64,000 nucleotides of DNA from Tenacibaculum holothuriorum (GCF_002120225.1 NZ_LAPZ01000007.1:1-64000); one strand, 5' to 3'. Positions 8,354-17,299 are shown, numbered from the stretch's first letter. The notes: a model not told the origin generated them from the letters alone. Numbers and translations are program-made.

Positions 8354-9385
8354 TTACACATAAATTTTCTTCTTTCTTATTAATAACCAAATAACTACCG
8401 GAGCTCCAAATAAAGAAGTAATTGCGTTTATTGGTAAGGTAAATTCGCTTGTTGGTAATTGAGCAAAACTATCACAAATTAGTAATATAATAGCACCTAT
8501 TATTGCCGAAGCAGGAATTAATAATTTATGATTAGAACTCGAAAATATCATTTTCGCTATATGAGGAACCGCAATACCTACAAAAGCTATAGGACCTGAA
8601 AATGCAGTAATTACACCAGTAAGTAAACTAGTAATTAGCAGTATGATATTTCTACTTTTTTTAATGTTTATACCTAAACTCTTAGCATAGTTTTCTCCTA
8701 ATAATAAACTATTTAAAGGTTTTATAACAAATAATATACAAGATATACTTATGAAGTAAATAATAGAAAAAATGCTTAACTCGTTCCATGTAAGATTGCC
8801 TAAGCTACCAAAACTCCAAAACATGTATTGTTGAATTTGTTCTGCTTCACTAAAGTAAGTTAATACACTTATTACCGCAGATGTTAATGAGCCAAACATT
8901 AATCCAATAATTAAAATAGACATGGTATTTCTAATTTTATTTGCAGCAGCAATTACAGCCAATAAAACTAAGAAAGAACCTAAACTGGCAGCAACAGCTG
9001 TAGCCCAATTACTAAAAACAGAAGAAGCTAAAAATCCACCAAAAATACTCGATCCTAAGATTAGTAAAGCAACACCTAAACTTGCACCAGATGAAATTCC
9101 TAATACAAAAGGACCTGCTAGCGGATTTCTAAATAATGTTTGCATTAACAATCCACTGATTGCTAATCCTGATCCAACTAAAATAGCTGTAATAGTTTTT
9201 GGTAATCGGTAATTTATAATAATGGTATTCCAACTTTCTTTAGAAACGGTTTTTCCTAATAAACTGTTTAAAATTTCATCAAAAGGAATAGAAATAGACC
9301 CTAAACTAATATTTAAAAAAGCAAAAACAAATAGTAAAACTATAAGTAAAGTAAAGTAGTTAATATTTGTTTTAGTAGAATTCAA
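8354..9385 (-). CDS. FecCD-family ABC transporter permease
   Basis: The 343-residue protein is very hydrophobic with about nine to ten membrane segments and carries the family stretch SGLLMQTLFRNPLAGPFVLG and, later, GPIAFVGIAVPHIAK. It forms the inner membrane channel for the ATPase encoded next. The start is a TTG directly after the TAG stop of rdgB in the same frame; no upstream alternative exists because of that stop, and no in-frame ATG is found in the first membrane segment. Translation is therefore probably coupled to rdgB. The class is clear, the imported substrate is not. Confidence 0.93.
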   Translation of the reverse strand: MNSTKTNINYFTLLIVLLFVFAFLNISLGSISIPFDEILNSLLGKTVSKESWNTIIINYRLPKTITAILVGSGLAISGLLMQTLFRNPLAGPFVLGISSGASLGVALLILGSSIFGGFLASSVFSNWATAVAASLGSFLVLLAVIAAANKIRNTMSILIIGLMFGSLTSAVISVLTYFSEAEQIQQYMFWSFGSLGNLTWNELSIFSIIYFISISCILFVIKPLNSLLLGENYAKSLGINIKKSRNIILLITSLLTGVITAFSGPIAFVGIAVPHIAKMIFSSSNHKLLIPASAIIGAIILLICDSFAQLPTSEFTLPINAITSLFGAPVVIWLLIRKKKIYV

Positions 9386-9964
9386 CTAATTAATAGATTT
9401 TAAAAACTCAATTAATTTTTGAATAGCTAACCCTCGGTGACTTATAACATTTTTTTCTTCAGAAGTCATTTGAGCAAAAGATTTTTTAAAACCATTTGGT
9501 TGAAAAATAGGATCGTAACCAAAACCTTTTTCTCCTTGTTTTTGGTGTAAGATTTCACCATTGCAAATTCCGTCAAATAAATATTGTTCATCATCTAAAT
9601 TTAAACAAATAGATGTTCGGAATTGAGCTTTTCTATTGGTAGAATTTCCTAATTCGGTAAGTAGTTTTTGCATGTTATTTTCTGCATTAGCAGGCTCACC
9701 TGCATAACGGGCAGAATACACCCCAGGAGCGCCATCTAAATTTTCCACTTCTAAACCAGTATCATCAGCAAAACAATTATATCCGAATTTTTCGGTAATA
9801 TAATTCGCTTTAATTTGCGCATTTCCTTCTAAAGAAGTTGCTGTTTCTTCTATTTCATCAAAACAATTAATGTCTTTTAAAGAAAGTAATTCAATAGATT
9901 TAGGAAGCATTTTTTGTACTTCGGCAAGTTTATTTAGATTATTAGTAGCAAAAACTAACTGCAT
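9386..9964 (-). CDS. rdgB: XTP/dITP diphosphatase (RdgB/HAM1)
   Basis: At 192 residues this matches the usual length. Substrate-binding and catalytic signatures are present: [13 protein letters not shown] at the N-terminus, [20 protein letters not shown] in the middle and GYDPIF plus SHRGLA near the end. The enzyme hydrolyses inosine and xanthosine triphosphates to keep them out of DNA and RNA. It is first in an operon with the ABC permease and ATPase, with zero bases between its stop codon and the permease start. Confidence 0.96.
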   Translation of the reverse strand: MQLVFATNNLNKLAEVQKMLPKSIELLSLKDINCFDEIEETATSLEGNAQIKANYITEKFGYNCFADDTGLEVENLDGAPGVYSARYAGEPANAENNMQKLLTELGNSTNRKAQFRTSICLNLDDEQYLFDGICNGEILHQKQGEKGFGYDPIFQPNGFKKSFAQMTSEEKNVISHRGLAIQKLIEFLKSIN

Positions 9965-10143
9965 TATTGTAATTTTAGGTAAACAAAAATATCAAAATTT
10001 ATAATCTTTGTACTAAGAAGTAAACAATTTTTATAATAAACTAAAAATAGCTGAACTCCTTGTAAATAAAGGAATGTCGTTAAAATGTCGGGTTTAAATC
10101 TATGGAAATGTTTTATGAAATTAAAAAGCTAAACTAACATTGT

Positions 10144-10929
10144 ATGAAAAATGAAAATTTATATATCATGAAACAACCAGCATTAGGAAAGAAAATTTCC
10201 GAACTACGAAAACAAAAAGGATTAACTCAAGAAGAACTTGTTGAAAAGTGTAATATAAATGTTAGAACAATTCAACGAATAGAAGCAGGCGAAACAACAC
10301 CAAGAAGTTTTACTATTAAAGCTATATTAGAAGCTCTTGATGCAGATATTAATATCGATAGTTTTACAAGTGAAATTGGAGTTACAAGTGAAGATAAGAA
10401 GCTATTAAATTTAGCTTGGATTTTTGGTATTGTATATTTTGTTGTGGGGTTTTTAGAAACGATAGCAGACGTATATCAATTTACTCAAGATACTTCTTAC
10501 TTTAATAAAATTACATATACTAGTATTAAAATAATTTCATCAATATCGTTTGCAATATTTTTTTCTGGCTTTATAAGAATAGCAAAAATGTATTCATACA
10601 AACTATTAGAAATTATTGTTTATGTTTTTATTATAGCATTCGTAATAGCTGAATTATACGATGTGTTTTTAATTAACTCAACTAGTGAAACATTAATTAT
10701 AACAGGAATAGTTGAATTAATTATTTTTGGAGCTATCCAAATAATATTCGGATTAAGCTTACTAAGGTTAAAAGACAAGTTAGGAGTATTAATTCAAATA
10801 AACGGAATTTTAGAAATTATAACAGGAGCTTGTTTAGCTACAATAATTTTAGCTTCACTAGGAGCAGTATTTTTAATACCAACAGTTATTGTAGAAATTA
10901 TTGTGCTGTATAGGTTAGCGAGAAAATAA
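10144..10929 (+). CDS. XRE-type DNA-binding protein fused to multi-pass membrane domain
   Basis: Of 261 residues, about 10-70 form an XRE/Cro helix-turn-helix (KISELRKQKGLTQEELVEKC ... RTIQRIEAGE). From about residue 95 on there are five or six hydrophobic helices. It thus looks like a membrane-tethered transcription regulator. An alternative start is Met9 (MKQPALGKK), which would begin directly at the helix-turn-helix and is equally plausible. The gene is alone, with 179 bases upstream and a bidirectional terminator after it. Its target and signal are unknown. Confidence 0.85.
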   Translation: MKNENLYIMKQPALGKKISELRKQKGLTQEELVEKCNINVRTIQRIEAGETTPRSFTIKAILEALDADINIDSFTSEIGVTSEDKKLLNLAWIFGIVYFVVGFLETIADVYQFTQDTSYFNKITYTSIKIISSISFAIFFSGFIRIAKMYSYKLLEIIVYVFIIAFVIAELYDVFLINSTSETLIITGIVELIIFGAIQIIFGLSLLRLKDKLGVLIQINGILEIITGACLATIILASLGAVFLIPTVIVEIIVLYRLARK

Positions 10930-10944
10930 ACTAATTCTTTAAAA

Positions 10945-10987
10945 ACAAAAAAAGCGGAATCTAGTTTAAACCAGATTCCGCTTTTTT
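10945..10987. terminator. Bidirectional terminator
   Basis: AAAAGCGGAATCT (10950-10962) pairs with AGATTCCGCTTTT (10973-10985), flanked by A's and T's. It separates the convergent XRE-membrane gene and the coiled-coil gene. Confidence 0.92.
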
Positions 10988-11005
10988 ATTTGATAAAAAG
11001 TTGTC

Positions 11006-11851
11006 TTATCCTTTTAACGTAGATAATTCTTGTTTCTTAGCGTTAATTTCATTTTGAATATTCGCTAAACGTTTTTCTATTTTAAGAATAATAGCTTCTT
11101 TTCTAGAAATACTTTCTTTAGAAGTAGTAGGGTCTTTTTTAGCCTCTTCTAATTTTGTTTTCATTTTAGCTAAACCTTCTTTACCACTAGTTAAGATTTC
11201 TTCATTAATACTAATATCGTCTTCAAGATCACTAATTAAAGTATTCTTTTCTTTACTAATAGCTTGTTCTTCAGCTTTAATTTCGTTGTCTAACTGCTTT
11301 AATTTTTCTTCTTCTAAACGTAAAGCTTCTTGTTGCTTTAAATAAGCTATTTCTCTTGCTTTACGCTCTTCTTCTAATTTTTTACGAGCAGCTTCTAATT
11401 TTTGCTTACGTAAAGAAATTCCTTTTTGGTTGTTACTAATAGTAGCGTCGAAAGAAGTAGAAGTTGTTTCAGCTACTTCAGCTTTTTTAACTGGATTTCT
11501 TTTTTGTTTTCTAGCTAATTTTCTTTCAAAAATGGCTAATTCCTTTTTTTGATTTTCAATTTGAGTGTTTAACTTTGTAAGTCTTAGTTGCATACTAGCA
11601 ACAATTTTTTCTTTTCTATTTACTTCTTTCTTAGTAGCTTTTTTACTCTTTTTAAAATCAGCTAAATTAGCATTAACACGCTTTAACGCTTTTACGCCAC
11701 TCATTAAAATTTCTTCGTTGGCACTAATTTGATTTTCTTTGTTTTTAATTTTAACTTTTAAACTTTTAATGTCGTTTTGAGCAGATACTTGTTGTATGCT
11801 TACAAATCCGATAATAAAAATAGAGGTTACTAAAAGTCTTAATGTTTTCAT
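11006..11851 (-). CDS. Secreted coiled-coil protein with internal duplication
   Basis: A 281-residue protein with a signal peptide ending near VSAQ and then almost continuous charged helix rich in Lys, Glu and Leu. The N-terminal block starting ISANEEILMSGVKALKR and the C-terminal block starting ISINEEILTSGKEGLAK align along about 65 residues, each continuing with a SRKE/NRKE motif and ending QKKELA or KKQELS. A Lys/Arg/Glu-rich helical linker lies between them. No enzyme motif is seen and I do not recognise a family. It is probably a periplasmic structural or adaptor helix bundle. It is a single gene, with a promoter-like TACTTTTG box upstream at 11898-11905. Confidence 0.75.
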   Translation of the reverse strand: MKTLRLLVTSIFIIGFVSIQQVSAQNDIKSLKVKIKNKENQISANEEILMSGVKALKRVNANLADFKKSKKATKKEVNRKEKIVASMQLRLTKLNTQIENQKKELAIFERKLARKQKRNPVKKAEVAETTSTSFDATISNNQKGISLRKQKLEAARKKLEEERKAREIAYLKQQEALRLEEEKLKQLDNEIKAEEQAISKEKNTLISDLEDDISINEEILTSGKEGLAKMKTKLEEAKKDPTTSKESISRKEAIILKIEKRLANIQNEINAKKQELSTLKG

Positions 11852-11897
11852 TTTAATTTGTTTATTGAACTTTTATTTAGATACTTTTTTGGGGCGA

Positions 11898-11905
11898 CAA
11901 AAGTA
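11898..11905 (-). promoter_or_regulatory. Candidate -7 promoter box TACTTTTG
   Basis: On the minus strand this matches the Bacteroidota -7 consensus TAnnTTTG exactly, 47 bases before the start of the coiled-coil gene. No clear -33 TTG box is seen at the usual distance, so the call is tentative. Confidence 0.4.
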
Positions 11906-11976
11906 CAATTTTTAAAATGAATTAAGTATGGTAAATGAATAGTTTTTAAATGATTTTTATAAACTTATAAAAGAAC

Positions 11977-12450
11977 TTATTCATGGTGATAAGGTTCGTT
12001 TCGAAGAATCGTAAAACCGCGATAAATTTGTTCAACAACAAATAAACGAATCATTTGATGGGAGAAGGTCATTTTTGATAATGATACTTTTCCTTTTGCT
12101 TTGTTGTAAACTGCTTCAGAAAATCCGTACGGACCACCAATAACAAAGACTAATTGCTTTATTCCCGAATTCATTTTCTTTTGTAAATATTGAGAAAATT
12201 CAATAGAAGTAAAATGTTTTCCCTTATCATCTAATAAAACTAGTTCATCAGTTGGTTGTAGTTTCGATAAAATTAAATCACCTTCTTTTTCTTTTTGTTG
12301 ATTTTCAGAAAGGTTTTTAGAATTTTTCAAATCAGGAATAATATCTAATTCAAACTTTACATAATGTTTCAAACGCTTTTCATAAGTGTTAATAAGCTGA
12401 ATTAAATTCTTATCATCCGTTTTGCCAATAGCAAGTAATTTTATTTTCAT
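11977..12450 (-). CDS. rlmH: 23S rRNA (pseudouridine1915-N3)-methyltransferase RlmH
   Basis: 157 residues, the normal length for this SPOUT methyltransferase. Diagnostic stretches are the N-terminal MKIKLLAIGKT, the AdoMet-binding knot around FVIGGPYGF, and the C-terminal FSHQMIRLFVVEQIYRGFTI followed by HHE, which is nearly invariant across bacteria. The enzyme methylates a pseudouridine in helix 69 of the large ribosomal subunit. It is divergently placed to nadC, with 54 bases between the two starts. Confidence 0.98.
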   Translation of the reverse strand: MKIKLLAIGKTDDKNLIQLINTYEKRLKHYVKFELDIIPDLKNSKNLSENQQKEKEGDLILSKLQPTDELVLLDDKGKHFTSIEFSQYLQKKMNSGIKQLVFVIGGPYGFSEAVYNKAKGKVSLSKMTFSHQMIRLFVVEQIYRGFTILRNEPYHHE

Positions 12451-12504
12451 AAGGCAAAATTATGAATTATGAATTAGTATTTTTACATCAGAATAAATGA
12501 AATT

Positions 12505-13365
12505 ATGATATCAAAAGAACAATTTGAAAAAGAGTTAGATTTAATTATCACAAACGCCATTAGAGAAGATATTGGAGACGGAGATCATACCTCATTGTCG
12601 TGTATTCCAGAAACCGCAACTGGTAAAGCAAAACTTTTAGTAAAAGATGAAGGAATTATTGCAGGAGTAGAGTTTGCTAAAAAGGTGTTCGCTTATGTAG
12701 ATAAAGACTTAAAAGTTGAAACTTTAATAGAAGATGGAGAGAAGGTAAAGTACGGAGATATTGTTTTTTATGTAGAAGGAAAATCACAATCTATCTTAAT
12801 GGCAGAACGTTTGGTATTAAATGCTATGCAACGTATGAGTGCCATTGCAACTAAAACACGTTTTTTTGCTGATTTATTAGAAGGAACAAAAACAAAAGTA
12901 TTAGATACTCGTAAAACCACTCCAGGAATTCGCGCGTTAGAAAAATGGGCCGTTAAAATCGGAGGAGGAGAGAACCACCGTTTTGCTTTGTATGATATGG
13001 TAATGATTAAAGACAATCATATTGATTTTGCAGGTGGAATTACACAAGCCATTACCAAAACTAAAAAGTACTTGGCAGAAAAAGGTTTAGATATAAAAAT
13101 TATTGTAGAAGCACGTGATTTAGAGGAAATCAAAGAAATTCTTTCTAATGAAGGTGTATACCGAATTTTGATTGATAACTTTAATTATGAAGACACTCGA
13201 AAAGCAGTAGCGTTAATTGGAGATACTTGCTTAACAGAATCTTCAGGAGGAATCAATGAAAAAACCATTAGAGAATATGCCGAATGTGGTGTAGACTTTA
13301 TCTCATCTGGAGCATTAACACACTCTGTATATAACTTAGACTTAAGTTTAAAAGCAGTAGATTAA
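12505..13365 (+). CDS. nadC: Nicotinate-nucleotide pyrophosphorylase (carboxylating) NadC
   Basis: 286 residues, full length. The enzyme converts quinolinate and PRPP to nicotinate mononucleotide in NAD synthesis. Visible motifs are EDIGDGDHTS near the N-terminus, LDTRKTTPGIRALEKWAVKI in the phosphoribosyl region, GGGENHRFALYDMVMIKDNH for substrate binding, and ESSGGI plus DFISSGALTHS at the end of the barrel. It is followed by a short noncoding stretch and an M3 peptidase gene on the same strand. Confidence 0.98.
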   Translation: MISKEQFEKELDLIITNAIREDIGDGDHTSLSCIPETATGKAKLLVKDEGIIAGVEFAKKVFAYVDKDLKVETLIEDGEKVKYGDIVFYVEGKSQSILMAERLVLNAMQRMSAIATKTRFFADLLEGTKTKVLDTRKTTPGIRALEKWAVKIGGGENHRFALYDMVMIKDNHIDFAGGITQAITKTKKYLAEKGLDIKIIVEARDLEEIKEILSNEGVYRILIDNFNYEDTRKAVALIGDTCLTESSGGINEKTIREYAECGVDFISSGALTHSVYNLDLSLKAVD

Positions 13366-13374
13366 TATAACCCA

Positions 13375-13420
13375 ACCGTCGTTGCGAATGAAAGGAGGAA
13401 GTCTTCTTTATTGCAAAGAC
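13375..13420. repeat. Possible degraded half-copy of the intergenic palindromic repeat
   Basis: CGTCGTTGCGAATGAAAGGA resembles one arm of the CGTCATT(G/A)CGA element seen complete at 25780-25891. GTCTT and AAGAC downstream can form a small stem. The resemblance is partial, so this is a weak call. Confidence 0.35.
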
Positions 13421-13440
13421 AAGTAAATAACTAAATACTC

Positions 13441-15543
13441 ATGAAAAAAAGCTTAATCCTAGTAGCTACTTTGGTATTGGCAATTTCTTGTAATACAAAA
13501 GAAGCTAAAAAAGACATGAAAGCAGATATGGTAGAAAATCCGTTATTGGTAAAGAGCTCCTTAGATTACGGGGCACCAGATTTCACTAAGATAAAAAATG
13601 AACACTTTATGCCTGCTATTTTAGAAGGAATGAAGGTACAAAATGAAACTATTCAAAAAATAGTAGATAGCAAAGACGCACCTACTTTTGAAAACACCAT
13701 TGTAGCTTTAGAAGAAAGTAGCAAAACATTAGACAATGTTACTGCGGTTTTTTATGGTTTAGCAGGAGCACATACCAATGATGAGATTAAAGAAATTCAA
13801 AAAGAATTAGCGCCTAAGTTTTCAAAACATAGCGATGATATCTTGTTAAACACCAAATTATTTGCACGTATTAAGCAAGTATATGACAATTTAGAAAGTT
13901 TACAATTAGATGCTGAATCTGCTCATTTAGTAAAAGAATACTATAAGAACTTTGTAAAAGCAGGAGCAAATTTATCAGAAGACAAAAAAGAAGAATTAAA
14001 AAAGATTAACTCTGAATTGGCAACTTTATCAAACGATTTTGGAAAGAAATTGTTAGATGCTAGTAAAAAAGGAGGAGTGGTAGTAACTGATAAAGAAAAA
14101 TTAAAAGGATTTTCAGAAGATAAAATCAAATCGATAGAAAAAGATGGATCTTATGAAATTCAATTAATTAATACTACACAACAACCATCATTACAATCAT
14201 TAGAAAACAGAGAAGTTCGTAAAGAATTATTTGAAAAATCAATTCACAGAACCGATGGAGGTGAATATGATACTAGTGATTTAGTAAAGAAGATGATAGC
14301 CTTAAGAGCTAAAAAAGCACAAATTTTAGGCTTTGATAACTATGCTAGTTGGAGTTTACAAGGAACCATGGCAAACACTCCTGATAAGGTGTTTGAAATG
14401 TTTAACGGATTAATCCCAGGATCGTTAGACAAAGCAGCTTCAGAAGTAAAAGAGATTCAAGCAGAAATCAATAAAAATGGAGGAGATTTTAAATTAACTC
14501 CATACGATTGGAATCATTATGCTGAAAAAGTACGTAAATCTAAATACAACTTAAACGAAGAAGAGGTAAAGCCATATTTCGAAGTAACCAATGTATTAGA
14601 AAAAGGAGTATTCTATGCAGCAACGAAGTTGTATGGAATAACGTTTAAAAAGCGTACAGATATTCCAACTTATCATCCAGATGTAGTGGTATATGAGATT
14701 TTTGAAGAAGATGGAAGTCCGTTAGGATTGTATTACGGAGATTTTTTCGCTAGAGATAGTAAAAGAGGAGGAGCTTGGATGAGTGCTTTTGTAAAACAAT
14801 CTAAGTTACGTAACCAAAAGCCTGTGATTTACAATGTATGTAACTCGCCTAAACCAGCGGAAGGAGAGCCAGCATTGATTAGTTTTGACAATGTAGAAAC
14901 AATGTTCCATGAATTCGGACATGCGTTACACGGATTATTTGGTAATCAAACTTATGCTTCTATTTCTGGAACAAGTACTTCAAGAGATTTTGTTGAATTT
15001 CCATCGCAGTTTAATGAAAACTGGGCTACACATCCAGAAGTATTAAACAACTACGCATTACACTATAAAACTGGAGAGGTAATACCAGAATCGTTACTAA
15101 AGAAAATTAAGGATGCTGGAACCTTTAACCAAGGATATTCAATCATTGAAAATTTATGTTCATCTAATTTAGACATGCAATGGCATACGATTTCTGTGGA
15201 TGAGATTGTAGAAGACGTAGCAAAGTTTGAAGAAGAAGCTTTAGCTAAAATGAAGCTAAAGGTAGATGAGGTTCCACCAAGATACCGTTCAACCTATTTT
15301 GCGCATATTTTTAGTGGAGGATATGCAGCAGGATATTATTCGTATTTATGGACAGAAATGTTAAGTCATGATGCATACGATTGGTTTAAAAACAACGGAT
15401 TGTTAACTCGTGAAAACGGACAAAAATTCCGTGAGCAAGTATTATCAAAAGGAAATACAATGGATTATGCTAAAATGTATAAAACATTTGCAGGAAGAGA
15501 TCCACAAGCAGAACCAATGTTAAAAGCTAGGGGTTTAAAATAG
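13441..15543 (+). CDS. dcp: M3-family metallopeptidase (dipeptidyl carboxypeptidase-like), lipoprotein
   Basis: A 700-residue protein with a lipoprotein signal peptide (lipobox AISC, Cys17). The zinc motif HEFGH occurs near residue 492 in MFHEFGHALHGLFG, and the third ligand region EFPSQFNENW lies about 25 residues on, as in thimet oligopeptidase/Dcp enzymes. The length is typical for the family. It cleaves dipeptides from the C-terminus of short peptides; the lipid anchor puts it in the periplasm, unlike cytosolic OpdA. The pentapeptide-repeat gene begins on the base after its stop codon. Confidence 0.94.
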   Translation: MKKSLILVATLVLAISCNTKEAKKDMKADMVENPLLVKSSLDYGAPDFTKIKNEHFMPAILEGMKVQNETIQKIVDSKDAPTFENTIVALEESSKTLDNVTAVFYGLAGAHTNDEIKEIQKELAPKFSKHSDDILLNTKLFARIKQVYDNLESLQLDAESAHLVKEYYKNFVKAGANLSEDKKEELKKINSELATLSNDFGKKLLDASKKGGVVVTDKEKLKGFSEDKIKSIEKDGSYEIQLINTTQQPSLQSLENREVRKELFEKSIHRTDGGEYDTSDLVKKMIALRAKKAQILGFDNYASWSLQGTMANTPDKVFEMFNGLIPGSLDKAASEVKEIQAEINKNGGDFKLTPYDWNHYAEKVRKSKYNLNEEEVKPYFEVTNVLEKGVFYAATKLYGITFKKRTDIPTYHPDVVVYEIFEEDGSPLGLYYGDFFARDSKRGGAWMSAFVKQSKLRNQKPVIYNVCNSPKPAEGEPALISFDNVETMFHEFGHALHGLFGNQTYASISGTSTSRDFVEFPSQFNENWATHPEVLNNYALHYKTGEVIPESLLKKIKDAGTFNQGYSIIENLCSSNLDMQWHTISVDEIVEDVAKFEEEALAKMKLKVDEVPPRYRSTYFAHIFSGGYAAGYYSYLWTEMLSHDAYDWFKNNGLLTRENGQKFREQVLSKGNTMDYAKMYKTFAGRDPQAEPMLKARGLK

Positions 15544-16116
15544 ATGGATAATTATTTTGACAATGAAATATTTTCAAAAGTCAATTTTAATACCTTAAAA
15601 ATAAAAAAAGGAGAATATGACAATTGTACGTTCGAGAACTGTAACTTCGAGAACGTACATGCATCTAATATTCAGTTTTTAGAATGCGAGTTTATCGATT
15701 GTAATTTTAGCAATGCCATCGTAAACCAAACCGCGTTTAAAGATTGCAGTTTTTCTGATTGTAAGTTGATAGGAGTAAAGTTTAATGAATGTAATCCATT
15801 TTTCTTACAAATGAGTTTTAAAAATTGTCAGCTCAATTTTTCATCGTTTTATCAATTGAAAATTCCGAATACAAAATTTATCAATTGTGATGTAAAAGAA
15901 GTTGATTTTACAGAAGCGAATGTTTCAAGTGGAGTATTTGAAAGAAGTAATTTAGAAGGTGCAATTTTTGAAAACACGAATTTAGAAAAAGCCAATTTGA
16001 AAACTGCTTTTAATTTTTCAATTTCGCCAGAAAGGAATCGATTGAAAAAAGCCCTATTTTCAAAAGAGAATATCAATGGATTACTAAGTAGCTATGGAAT
16101 TGTAATAGAAGATTAA
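15544..16116 (+). CDS. Pentapeptide-repeat protein (McbG/Qnr-like fold)
   Basis: 190 residues made of A(D/N)LXX-type units where every fifth position is F, L or C, for example CTFENCNFENVHASNIQF and VFERSNLEGAIFENTNLE. Such repeats form a right-handed four-sided helix; some (Qnr, MfpA, McbG) mimic DNA and protect gyrase. This one is shorter than Qnr and ends in a non-repeat tail (RNRLKKALFSKENINGLLSS). It starts immediately after the M3 peptidase stop and may be translationally coupled. A gyrase-related role is possible but unproven. Confidence 0.88.
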   Translation: MDNYFDNEIFSKVNFNTLKIKKGEYDNCTFENCNFENVHASNIQFLECEFIDCNFSNAIVNQTAFKDCSFSDCKLIGVKFNECNPFFLQMSFKNCQLNFSSFYQLKIPNTKFINCDVKEVDFTEANVSSGVFERSNLEGAIFENTNLEKANLKTAFNFSISPERNRLKKALFSKENINGLLSSYGIVIED

Positions 16117-16127
16117 ATAAAAGTGTT

Positions 16128-16226
16128 ATGAAAAAGGAAGATTTAAAAGCAATAAGTGAGTTTTTGAGTATTGCAGTCTTTACTGTGTTATTTATTTATA
16201 TAATTTTTGAATTGTTTGTTTGGTAA
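16128..16226 (+). CDS. 32-residue single-pass membrane peptide
   Basis: An ATG 11 bases after the pentapeptide-repeat gene opens a frame MKKEDLKAISEFLSI followed by a hydrophobic helix (AVFTVLFIYIIFELFVW) and TAA. A charged N-terminus followed by a single membrane segment that runs to the stop is typical of genuine small membrane proteins. It is on the same strand as its neighbours and lies between the pentapeptide-repeat and yihY genes. No homolog is recognised; coding status rests on composition and position only. Confidence 0.5.
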   Translation: MKKEDLKAISEFLSIAVFTVLFIYIIFELFVW

Positions 16227-16276
16227 TTATATAGGTAAGAACTAGGTTTTTTTAAGTTATTAATTAAATTGTAAAA

Positions 16277-17206
16277 ATGACCAGAAGAATAGAAGACAAA
16301 CTAGTTAAAATTCCAGTTGTAAATTGGATTGTAGCCTTTGGAAAGAAAATTAAAATTCCAGGGCTAGAAGGAATGTCTTTATACGACGTACTTGAAATGT
16401 ACGTAATTGGTATTGTAAAAGGAGCTTTAACTACTAGAGCAGGTGGAATTGCGTATAGTTTCTTTATGGCTATATTTCCATTTTTACTGTTCATACTTAC
16501 CTTAATTCCTTATATTCCTATAGACGGATTTCAAGAAGGGCTTTTTTCTCTTATACAAGAAATATTACCGCCCAAGACTTTTGAAGCAGCTGATGGTGTT
16601 TTAAAAGATATTTTAAATAATCAGTACGGAGGGTTATTATCCTTTGGTTTTTTAGTCTCTATTTTTTTAATGACCAACGGAGTCAATGCCATCTTTGGAG
16701 GCTTTGAATATTCTTACCATGTAAAAGAAGTTCGAAGTGTAGTAAAAGCCTATATTATTTCATTAGGAGTATCGTTATTAATGTCGTTGTTCTTAATTGT
16801 AACAGTCGTATTGATTATAATGTATCAGATAGCACTTTCTAAAATAGGAGAGTATGGCTGGTTTGATTTAAACGATTTAGATTTATTTTACTATGGAAGA
16901 GGTTTCTTATTCTTAGTAATGATTTTTACCATTGTTTCTTTACTCTTTAGATACGGAACCAAGCAAGGAAAAGAGGTAAAGTTTTTCTCGGCAGGAGCTG
17001 TATTAACTACGGTAGTATCTATGTTTACCTTTTATCTTTTTGGTATTTATGTAGTAAAGTTTGCACAATACAATCAACTATATGGTTCTATCGGAACCTT
17101 ACTTATCTTAATGCTTTTTGTTTGGTTAAACGCCATTATTTTACTGTTAGGGTTTGAATTAAACGCAAGTTTATACAGATTAAAACGTAAAAATAAAACT
17201 TCTTAA
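16277..17206 (+). CDS. YihY/BrkB family inner membrane protein
   Basis: 309 residues with about six membrane helices. The family signatures are ALTTRAGGIAYSFFMAIFPF near residue 55-75 and the last helix pair with YGSIGTLLILMLFVWLNAII. The protein was once labelled ribonuclease BN, which proved wrong; its true function in most bacteria is unknown. It has a soluble N-terminal extension of about 45 residues. It is followed by hisS after a 93-base gap, so the two may not be in one transcript. Confidence 0.92.
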   Translation: MTRRIEDKLVKIPVVNWIVAFGKKIKIPGLEGMSLYDVLEMYVIGIVKGALTTRAGGIAYSFFMAIFPFLLFILTLIPYIPIDGFQEGLFSLIQEILPPKTFEAADGVLKDILNNQYGGLLSFGFLVSIFLMTNGVNAIFGGFEYSYHVKEVRSVVKAYIISLGVSLLMSLFLIVTVVLIIMYQIALSKIGEYGWFDLNDLDLFYYGRGFLFLVMIFTIVSLLFRYGTKQGKEVKFFSAGAVLTTVVSMFTFYLFGIYVVKFAQYNQLYGSIGTLLILMLFVWLNAIILLLGFELNASLYRLKRKNKTS

Positions 17207-17299
17207 TCTGCTATTTAATTCAGATATTTGCAGGCTTAAATAATAATTATCAGTAAACTGTTATTGATAATTGATAACCGATAATTGAACATTGATTTT

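Noticed and set aside
10085..10132. 16-codon frame upstream of the XRE membrane gene as leader peptide
   Set aside because: No attenuator hairpin, no codon run and no conservation can be seen; likely chance.
13366..13440. Strong terminator after nadC
   Set aside because: The only stem is five base pairs and not followed by a T-run.
15544..16116. Assignment as a true Qnr quinolone-resistance protein
   Set aside because: It is shorter than Qnr and the tail differs; only the repeat fold is shared.
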